Assembly: GCA_013696535.1 (NCBI GenBank)
Contig: JACCYI010000024.1
Span: forward strand, 1 to 10,659
Direction of reading: 5' to 3'
Source: Solirubrobacterales bacterium
Lineage (GTDB): Bacteria > Actinomycetota > Thermoleophilia > Solirubrobacterales > Solirubrobacteraceae
DNA length: 10,659 nt
Of the stretch, positions 1 to 5,159 are shown in pieces; position 1 is the first letter of the stretch, and the number at the start of each line of letters is the position of its first letter. A program made the position numbers and the translations under genes. The notes beneath the pieces are model-generated. The model was not told the origin of the DNA. It saw nothing but the letters and a program-made list of their open reading frames with translations, and made no database searches.

Positions 1-24
1 GCGGGAAAGGGGGGACGCCTTGAC

Positions 25-1251
25 TCATCCGGTGAAGCGCGACGGCCCGCGCCGCGGCTGGAGCACCGCGGCGGCGCACGCGCGATAGCCGAGGTTCAGG
101 GTCTTCGCGCGGGTGGCGTCCTTGAACGTGACGCGCGCTCTGACGTTGTGCTTGCCGGCCGCGGCCGCCTTCACGGAGACCTGGAAGGGCGCCCCGATCC
201 GGCTGGCGATTCGCCGACCGTCCAGGCTGAAGACGACGCGCTTGATCTGGCGGCCTCGCACAGAAGCCGTGAACCCGGCCGTGCAGGACTCAGCCGGTGA
301 ACCGGGTGAACCGGGTGAGCCGGGTGAGCCGGGTGAGCCGGGTGAGCTCGACAGACGTCGCAGGACCGCCGTGCCCTTCCGGGTCGGAATCTTCGACCGG
401 CTCGCGGGCGGGGCCTGGTTCGTCGTGCCCGTTGACGGCGCAGCGCCCGAGCCCCCCGGCGGGGCCTGGTTCGTCGTGCCCGTCGACGGCGCAGCGCCCG
501 AGCCCCCCGGCGTCGGCGTCGATGCGGGTGTAGCGCACCCGGAGCCGTCGATGACGTTGTTGATCAGGCTGATCTGACCGTTGCGGGCCAGCAACCGTCC
601 CTTGACCGTGGCCGCGTCGTTCAGCGAGATGGACGACAGCGCCATCAGGTTGCCCTGGAATGCCGTGGTGGTGTCGAGGGTCGCTGAGCTGCCCACCTGC
701 CAGTGCACGTTGCACGGGGAAGCGCCGTTGATCAGCACGACCGAGCTCGCGGGTGCGGTCGTCAGCGCCGAGGCGATCTCGAAGACGAACTGCGCGTTGG
801 GGTCACCCGCCGCGTCGAGCGTGAGCGCGCCCGTGAGCTGGGCGGACGAGGTGAACCTGTAGGCCCCCGCGCTAAGTGTCCGGTTGCCGAGGTTCGTGCC
901 CGACAAGTCGTTGGCCGGGAGAACCGGTTGGCCGGCCGCGACGTCGTAGGCCGTCGTGAGGTCGGACTGTGCCTGGGCGGCGACCGCGTCATTCGCGTGA
1001 GTGGCCCCGTTGACCACGGCTGGGAGCCCGAAGCCGGTGAGCGCTGTCCCGGGTGAGACACCGAGGTTGCCGTTGAGCACGGACGGTCCGGTGTTGGTGA
1101 CCGTGGCACCGCCCAACACCACGAACGGGCTGGCGGTGCCGAGGTTGACGGGAGCCGCTTGGGCTGCGCCCGGGGTGGCCGCGAAGGCGAGGCCCAGGGC
1201 GAGCGTGATACCAGTGCGCCCGCCGCGCGTGAGATGGATCGGGTTGGACAT
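25..1251 (-). CDS. Exported DUF3494 (ice-binding-like/adhesin fold) protein with repetitive linker and C-terminal two-Cys domain
   Basis: A 408-residue protein from the ATG at 1251. That start is chosen because AGGGAGG lies 6 bases upstream and the protein then opens with a signal peptide (charged RGGR, hydrophobic core, likely cut AQA|APV near residue 32). Residues about 36-239 match the DUF3494 family: NLGTASPFVVLGGATVTNTG at the start, LSAGAYRF and PNAQFVFEI in the middle, and GNLMALSSISL and NGQISLINNVI at the end. Members of that family are beta-solenoid ice-binding proteins or, in many non-polar bacteria, surface proteins of unknown ligand. A low-complexity linker follows (two copies of a 17-residue unit at 249-282, then SPG repeats at 303-319). 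A C-terminal domain (about 323-392, bounded by Cys) looks Ig-like: VVFSLDGRRIASRIGAPF, then GKHNVRARVTF. An upstream GTG at 1437 would add 62 residues lying inside the riboswitch leader and is rejected. Ice binding itself is not proven; adhesion is equally possible. Confidence 0.85.
   Translation of the reverse strand: MSNPIHLTRGGRTGITLALGLAFAATPGAAQAAPVNLGTASPFVVLGGATVTNTGPSVLNGNLGVSPGTALTGFGLPAVVNGATHANDAVAAQAQSDLTTAYDVAAGQPVLPANDLSGTNLGNRTLSAGAYRFTSSAQLTGALTLDAAGDPNAQFVFEIASALTTAPASSVVLINGASPCNVHWQVGSSATLDTTTAFQGNLMALSSISLNDAATVKGRLLARNGQISLINNVIDGSGCATPASTPTPGGSGAAPSTGTTNQAPPGGSGAAPSTGTTNQAPPASRSKIPTRKGTAVLRRLSSSPGSPGSPGSPGSPGSPAESCTAGFTASVRGRQIKRVVFSLDGRRIASRIGAPFQVSVKAAAAGKHNVRARVTFKDATRAKTLNLGYRACAAAVLQPRRGPSRFTG
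296..349 (-). repeat. 9-bp tandem repeat encoding Ser-Pro-Gly repeats
   Basis: About six head-to-tail 9-base units (plus strand GGTGAACCG twice, GGTGAGCCG three times, then GGTGAGCTC). They lie in the DUF3494 gene and read as a collagen-like Ser-Pro-Gly spacer on the coding strand. A multiple-of-three repeat can change length by slippage without breaking the frame. Confidence 0.9.
407..508 (-). repeat. 51-bp direct tandem duplication in the linker of the DUF3494 gene
   Basis: Two adjacent 51-base copies (407-457 and 458-508) differ at one silent position (GTTGAC against GTCGAC). Each encodes the 17-residue unit GGSGAAPSTGTTNQAPP. Near identity at the DNA level points to a recent in-frame duplication of a flexible linker. 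Confidence 0.93.
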
Positions 1252-1257
1252 GAACGA

Positions 1258-1264
1258 CCTCCCT
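1258..1264 (-). promoter_or_regulatory. Ribosome binding site of the DUF3494 gene
   Basis: AGGGAGG on the minus strand, 6 bases before the ATG at 1251. It decides the start against the longer frame beginning at 1437. Confidence 0.8.
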
Positions 1265-1294
1265 GATGGCAAGCAGCCCCTGCAACGTCCCACG

Positions 1295-1334
1295 GCCGCC
1301 ACCGAGCGCTTGGGTACGCGATCGGCGTGGCGGC
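1295..1334 (-). promoter_or_regulatory. Leader hairpin between riboswitch and start codon (possible expression platform)
   Basis: Perfect 8-base arms, GCCGCCAC at one side and GTGGCGGC at the other, with complementary CCGA/TCGG just inside. It sits between the riboswitch-like element and the ribosome binding site. No run of U follows it, so an intrinsic terminator is unlikely. Control of translation or a Rho-dependent step would fit better. The function is inferred. Confidence 0.45.
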
Positions 1335-1340
1335 ACACTT

Positions 1341-1415
1341 CCCTCGGGAGCCTGGCGACTCCGATGGAGTCCCATGGCTTTGCGGACCCGCCTCGCGGCG
1401 GGGGTGCCTTTGTCG
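1341..1415 (-). ncRNA. Cyclic-di-GMP-I (GEMM)-like riboswitch in the leader of the DUF3494 gene
   Basis: On the minus strand the order of elements is that of the GEMM/c-di-GMP-I aptamer. ACAAAGGCA is followed by a stem CCCGCC/GGCGGG closed by a GCGA (GNRA) tetraloop. Then comes the invariant-looking CGCAAAGCC (1376-1384), a second hairpin GACTCC-ATC-GGAGTC, and finally GCCAGGCTCCCGA (1344-1356), which matches the family's 3' segment (GCC-GGTTGCCGA type). The element lies about 90 bases upstream of the ATG of a secreted surface protein, a usual target of this riboswitch class. Differences from the classical Vibrio Vc2 form are ACC in place of AAA after GGC, and TCCGCAAAGCC in place of GACGCAAAGCC. 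A variant class or altered ligand preference is therefore possible. The call rests on remembered consensus, not on a covariance-model search. Confidence 0.66.
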
Positions 1416-1560
1416 AGTGATCTGCTTTGGTGTGCAACGCCTATCGGCCGAGTGGCAATGTGCCTTAATCCGAGCGTTCCGCTCTGGACACGTCGGGCCG
1501 GCGGGACCCTACGTATCCAGTGACCGCTCAGCGGCGAACGAGACTTACAGGGCGACGCAC
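1416..1560. other. Gap between the riboswitch and ohr; presumed promoter region of the leftward DUF3494 transcript
   Basis: The gap from the DUF3494 start to the end of ohr is about 309 bases. The riboswitch and leader hairpin explain its left part. The remaining 145 bases should hold the promoter for that transcript and the 3' end of ohr. I see no convincing -35/-10 pair, terminator hairpin or small gene there. Confidence 0.4.
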
Positions 1561-1998
1561 CTACTCGGCCCCTCCTCGAACAGCGAGCTCGACATCGATG
1601 TTGCCGCGGGTGGCGTTGGAGTAGGGGCAGCGCTCGTGCGCGAGCGCCATGAGCTCCTCGGCGTCGGCCTGGTTGACCGCAGGGATCGTCGCGTCCAGGC
1701 GCACGGCGAGGCCGAACCGGCCGCCGTCGATCCGCCCGATGTCGACCTCGGCGGTGACCGTCGCGCCGTCGGCAGCGTCCTCCCGGCGTAGCTTGCGGGC
1801 GGCGCTGCGCAAGGCGTTCGCAAAGCACGCCGCGTAGCCGACCGCGAAGAGCTGTTCCGGGTTGGTGCCGCCGCCGCCGGGACCTCCCATGGCTTCCGGC
1901 ATCGAGAGATCGACGGCGAGGTTGCCGTCATCGGTGGCTGCATGTCCGTTGCGCCCCGCGTCGTCGGCGGTGGCCCGGGCGGTGTACATGGTCTTCAT
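1561..1998 (-). CDS. ohr: Organic hydroperoxide reductase (Ohr/OsmC family)
   Basis: A 145-residue protein, the usual Ohr length. Ohr is a cytoplasmic thiol peroxidase that reduces organic and fatty-acid hydroperoxides using a pair of reactive cysteines, normally recycled by lipoylated proteins. Both cysteines are visible: Cys58 in NPEQLFAVGYAACF and Cys124 in ERCPYSNATRGN. Also present are the conserved Glu48 of NPEQLFA, Arg16 in AGRNGH and the glycine-rich turn GGPGGGGTNPE. Together these fit Ohr rather than OsmC. The ATG at 1998 opens MKTMYTA; a second ATG at 1989 is possible, and neither has a strong ribosome binding site. It is divergent from an ArsR-type regulator rather than next to the usual MarR-type OhrR, so its regulator cannot be named from context. 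Confidence 0.93.
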   Translation of the reverse strand: MKTMYTARATADDAGRNGHAATDDGNLAVDLSMPEAMGGPGGGGTNPEQLFAVGYAACFANALRSAARKLRREDAADGATVTAEVDIGRIDGGRFGLAVRLDATIPAVNQADAEELMALAHERCPYSNATRGNIDVELAVRGGAE

Positions 1999-2051
1999 TC
2001 GGTGTCTGTACCCATGGATCCGCGCCTCGACGACGGCATTGCGCGCTCGGC

Positions 2052-2080
2052 TTGCACTGAGCTCGCCCTATCGTTACACT
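2052..2080 (+). promoter_or_regulatory. Promoter of the ArsR-family gene, giving a leaderless transcript
   Basis: TTGCAC (2052-2057), a 17-base spacer, then TACACT (2075-2080). Initiation about 7 bases downstream would fall at or next to the ATG at 2088, so the mRNA would have essentially no 5' leader. No Shine-Dalgarno sequence precedes that ATG, which agrees. Leaderless mRNAs are common in actinobacteria. Confidence 0.6.
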
Positions 2081-2099
2081 GAACCTGATGGTTCAGTGT
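2076..2099. promoter_or_regulatory. 24-bp palindromic operator over the arsR -10 box and start codon
   Basis: A perfect inverted repeat: ACACTGAACC, 4 bases (TGAT), GGTTCAGTGT. It covers nearly all of the -10 box, the predicted transcription start and the first codons of the ArsR-type gene. The TGAACC-N4-GGTTCA form is what I would expect of an autorepressing ArsR/SdpR-like dimer. Binding would block its own promoter, and the site is only about 80 bases from the ohr start. The binding protein is inferred from position. Confidence 0.75.
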
Positions 2100-2423
2100 G
2101 AACAGGTCGACCGGACGTTCGCTGCACTGGCCGACCCGACTCGCAGGAGCGTGCTGGAGCGTCTTGGCCGCGGCAGCGCGACCATCACCGAGCTCGCTGA
2201 GCCGTTCCAGATCTCGCTGACCGGAATGAAGAAGCACGTGCAGGTGCTCGAGAACGCCGGCCTCGTCACCACCGAGAAGGTCGGGCGGGTGCGCAGGTGC
2301 AGCGTGGGCCCGCGTCGCTTGGAGGACGTCCAGGAATGGACGGGGAGGTACCGACACATGCTCGACGAGCGCCTCGACCGGTTCGGGGAGCTGCTCGAAT
2401 CCACGAAGGGAGTTGCATCATGA
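2088..2423 (+). CDS. ArsR/SdpR-like winged-helix transcriptional repressor
   Basis: A 111-residue single-domain winged-helix protein. FAALADPTRRSVLERL is the hallmark opening of ArsR-type repressors. The helix-turn-helix is ATITELAEPFQISLTGMKKH with a recognition helix around SLTGMKKHVQVLENAGL, and the wing is VTTEKVGRVRRCSV. No metal-binding ELCVCDL-like cysteine motif is present, so it is not a classic arsenic or metal sensor. It belongs with the group that pairs with SRPBCC/AHSA1 proteins. Its TGA overlaps the ATG of the next gene (ATGA), so the two are translationally coupled. The start codon lies inside its own palindromic operator. The inducer is unknown. Confidence 0.92.
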   Translation: MVQCEQVDRTFAALADPTRRSVLERLGRGSATITELAEPFQISLTGMKKHVQVLENAGLVTTEKVGRVRRCSVGPRRLEDVQEWTGRYRHMLDERLDRFGELLESTKGVAS

Positions 2424-2918
2424 TGAGTCAACAGTCAGAGGCCGCGGCGGCCACCGTCACGACGCCGACGGATCGCGAGATCCATATCGAGCGCGTCTTT
2501 GAGGCACCGCGGGAGCGGGTCTTCGCGATCTACACCGATCCGAAGCTGATCCCCGAGTGGTGGGGACCCCGCGGCACGTCGGCGATCGTCGACCAGATGG
2601 ACGTCAGGCCCGGCGGAAGCTGGCGATTCGTGATGCGCGATTCGGATGGCTCCGAGACCGGGTTCCGCGGGACTTACCGCGAGGTCGACGCGCCTGAGCG
2701 GATCGTGCAGAACGTTCGAATGGGAGGGCATGCCGGGCCACGTGTCCGTCGAAACCGCCACGTTCGAGGATCTCGGCGACCGCACGAAGGTCACGACCAC
2801 CTCCATCTTCCACACCACGGAGGAGCGCGACGGCATGCTCGGATCGGGCATGGAGGGAGGGCTGAACGAGACCTACGCCCGCCTCGACGAGTTGCTTGAG
2901 AGGCTTGCCTCGGGCTGA
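2420..2918 (+). pseudogene. SRPBCC/AHSA1 (Aha1/START-like) domain protein, interrupted by a one-base frameshift
   Basis: The gene starts with ATGATG overlapping the ArsR stop. Residues to about 97 read REIHIERVFEAPRERVFAIY, TDPKLIPEWWGPRG, and RPGGSWRFVMRDSDGSETGF to ERIVQ, the SRPBCC/AHSA1 pattern. The frame then leaves the family sequence. The right continuation, FEWEGMPGHVSVETATFEDL through RLASG, lies in the next frame and ends at 2918. CAGAACGTTCGAA at about 2708-2720 appears to hold one extra base: without one A it would read Gln-Thr-Phe-Glu. Corrected, the protein is 165 residues, a normal length. Family members bind hydrophobic ligands in a helix-grip cavity, and those beside ArsR repressors are common in actinobacteria with no assigned substrate. 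Conservation on both sides suggests either a very recent mutation or a sequencing error. Confidence 0.85.
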
Positions 2919-2970
2919 CGCGCACGGACGCACCTCTGGCCGGCCTGCGTCTTGACGCGGCAGCGAACCG

Positions 2971-3018
2971 CCGCCGGCCCCCCGAGCGCGCGCAGGCGCA
3001 ACTCCTGGGGGCCGGCGG
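2971..3018. terminator. Possible bidirectional terminator hairpin between convergent genes
   Basis: A perfect 12-base stem (CCGCCGGCCCCC with GGGGGCCGGCGG) and a 24-base loop. It sits between the end of the rightward SRPBCC gene and the end of the leftward RTX gene. There is no U-run on either side, so it is not a standard intrinsic terminator. Position and stem strength are the only evidence. Confidence 0.4.
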
Positions 3019-3032
3019 TGAGCCGGTTCGGT

Positions 3033-3893
3033 TCAGGATGAGGCCTGGTCGTCGCTGGTGGTTTCCTCGCGGTCCTCGCTGCGCGAGTTGTTGGCCTTGG
3101 ACGCCTTGCGGTCGACCGTTTCGCAGGAGCCATTGGGAGCCGCGGCGGTGGCGTCGGTTATCGCGTCGACCTGGTCGAGGAAGGCGCGGTCGTTACCGTC
3201 GCCGCAGGTGATGCGGTCAACTTCGCCGTCGCGTGTGCGGAAGCGGTCGTTCCCGTTCCCGCCTTCGAGCGTGTCGCCGATCTGGTCGACCTCGCCGCCC
3301 GGGCCGGGGTGCACGTCGGAGCGGGCGAGCGCCCACAAGACGTCGTCGCCGTCGCCGCCTCGCGAGACGTCCACGCCCGCGTTGGCGAAGATGACGTCGT
3401 CGCCGAGCCCGCCCTCCTGGACGTCGTCGCCGGTGCCGCCGGCCATCCGGTCGTTCCCGTTCTCACCGTAAGCGATGTCGTTGCCCGTGCCGCCGCGAAT
3501 GCGGTCGCGCGAGTCGCCGCCGCGAAGGGTGTCGCTTCCTCTCCCGCCGATCAGGCGGTCGTAGGAGGTCTGGTCGCCTGTGTCGTTCGCGTCGCCCGAG
3601 ATCTGGTCGTCGCCGGCACCACCGTGGAGGAAGTCGTTGCCCTGCACGCCGTACATGGCGTCGTTGCCGGCGCCGCCGAAGACGCGGTCGTTGCCCAGTC
3701 CGCCCGTCAGGCGATCATCGCCACCGCGACCGAAGATGCGGTCGTTGCCCGCATTGCCATCGATGACGTCTGAATAATTCGTGCCGCGCAGGCGCTCGCT
3801 GCCGGGTCCGCCCGTGATGGTGGCCGCCATGGCGGTGGCCGGGACGAAAGCCAGTGCGGCGACCGCGACGGCGGTGGTCTTGCGAAGGTGCAT
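3033..3893 (-). CDS. Secreted RTX-like (hemolysin-type) calcium-binding repeat protein
   Basis: A 286-residue protein. The start at 3893 is set by AAGGAGG five bases upstream and by the signal peptide that follows (MHLRKTTAVAVAALAFVPAT, likely cut AMA|AT at residue 23); the frame extends 32 codons further upstream without a site. After the signal come about a dozen glycine-aspartate nonapeptides (GGxGxDxhx type), for example GNAGNDRIF, GRGGDDRL, GGAGNDAMY and GGAGDDQI. Such repeats fold into a Ca2+-binding parallel beta-roll outside the cell. The protein has a Sec-type leader instead of a type I C-terminal signal, and no toxin or enzyme domain. The C-terminus carries DRITCGDGNDRAF then NGSCETVDRK, a two-cysteine cap shared with the neighbouring rightward RTX gene, followed by a polar Ser/Glu/Asp-rich tail. 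Its role is unknown; a structural or adhesive surface function is a guess. Confidence 0.88.
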   Translation of the reverse strand: MHLRKTTAVAVAALAFVPATAMAATITGGPGSERLRGTNYSDVIDGNAGNDRIFGRGGDDRLTGGLGNDRVFGGAGNDAMYGVQGNDFLHGGAGDDQISGDANDTGDQTSYDRLIGGRGSDTLRGGDSRDRIRGGTGNDIAYGENGNDRMAGGTGDDVQEGGLGDDVIFANAGVDVSRGGDGDDVLWALARSDVHPGPGGEVDQIGDTLEGGNGNDRFRTRDGEVDRITCGDGNDRAFLDQVDAITDATAAAPNGSCETVDRKASKANNSRSEDREETTSDDQASS

Positions 3894-4046
3894 GTGAGCC
3901 TCCTTGGAGAGGTTGTCGACCCCTTCATCGGAATCGGCTGTCGACTCTTCATCCCCGCCGGCCGGCACCCGACGCGGTCCTCTCACCAAGCTCTAACGGT
4001 CAGTGAGAGTTCCATGAGAACTTCGGCGGATCGCCGTCGGCCCGCC
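3894..4046. promoter_or_regulatory. Shared divergent control region of the two RTX genes, with repeats
   Basis: This head-to-head intergenic region must hold both promoters. It contains a direct repeat, TGTCGAC..(C)TTCATC at 3914-3929 and again at 3939-3953. It also has an inverted repeat CTCTCAC (3980-3986) / GTGAGAG (4003-4009), and next to it AGTTC-5-GAACT (4008-4022). These could be sites for the response regulator encoded downstream, but that is inference. I could not assign clear -35/-10 boxes. Confidence 0.4.
3899..3905 (-). promoter_or_regulatory. Strong ribosome binding site of the leftward RTX gene
   Basis: AAGGAGG on the minus strand, 5 bases before the ATG at 3893. It decides the start against the longer frame that reaches 3989. 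Confidence 0.85.
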
Positions 4047-4462
4047 ATGATGGGATGCATGCCGCTCCTGCGTCCGCTGCTGCTTACGATCGTTCTCGTG
4101 CCCGCCCTGGCGGCGACGCCGGCGTTTGCGGCCGTGGTCCTTGGGACGAACGGCCCTGATCGCCTCAGGGGAACTCCGCGCGCCGATCGCATCGAGGGTC
4201 GCGGCGGCAACGACCTGATCCTCGGCAACGGCGGACGCGACCGCCTGCTCGGCGGCGCGGGGCGCGACACGCTGCTGGGTGGCCGGGGCGGCGACCGAAT
4301 CTTCGGCGGGCCGGGCCGCGATGTCGTCGTCGCCGGGGCGGGAAACGACCGTCTGAGCGTGCGCGGCGGGGGTGTTGATCGGGTTGCCTGCGGACCCGGT
4401 CTCGATACCGTCACCGCCGACCGGCTGGACACCGTCGCCGCCGATTGCGAGACCGTTCAACG

Positions 4463-4466
<4 letters not shown>
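4047..4466 (+). CDS. Small secreted RTX-like calcium-binding protein, coupled to a two-component system
   Basis: About 139 residues from the ATG at 4047. ATGs at 4014 and 4059 are also possible; none has a strong ribosome binding site, though GTGAGAG stands before 4014. A signal peptide (RPLLLTIVLVPALAATPAFA, cut near AFA|A) is followed by LGTNGPDRLRGTPRADRIEG and about six RTX-type nonapeptides (GRGGNDLIL, GNGGRDRLL, GGAGRDTLL, GGRGGDRIF, GGPGRDVVV, AGAGNDRLS). Many aspartates at the second acidic position are replaced by Arg, so calcium binding may be weaker than in the leftward paralogue. The C-terminus DRVACGPGLDTVTADRLDTV...DCETV is the same two-cysteine cap. Its stop overlaps the GTG start of the response regulator (GTGA), so the three rightward genes look like one operon. 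Confidence 0.8.
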
Positions 4467-5155
<689 letters not shown>

Positions 5156-5159
5156 GGCG

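Noticed and set aside
296..349. Short regularly spaced repeats that could suggest a CRISPR array
   Set aside because: Units are 9 bases head to tail with no spacers, and they encode an in-frame Ser-Pro-Gly linker.
1252..1437. N-terminal extension of the DUF3494 protein by 62 codons
   Set aside because: The extension lies in the riboswitch-like leader, has no family similarity and would bury the signal peptide. A good ribosome binding site stands just before the ATG at 1251.
2088..2423. Classical arsenic- or metal-sensing ArsR
   Set aside because: No cysteine-based metal site (ELCVCDL type) is present. The sequence and the SRPBCC partner fit the non-metal SdpR-like group.
3309..3773. Long plus-strand open frames across the RTX repeats
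   Set aside because: They are antisense readings of the repeated Gly/Asp codons (Val/Ala-rich text) and have no domain or ribosome binding site.
3033..3893. RTX toxin or hemolysin exported by type I secretion
   Set aside because: The protein has a Sec signal peptide, no toxin or protease domain and no type I secretion genes nearby. Only the nonapeptide repeats are shared with RTX toxins.
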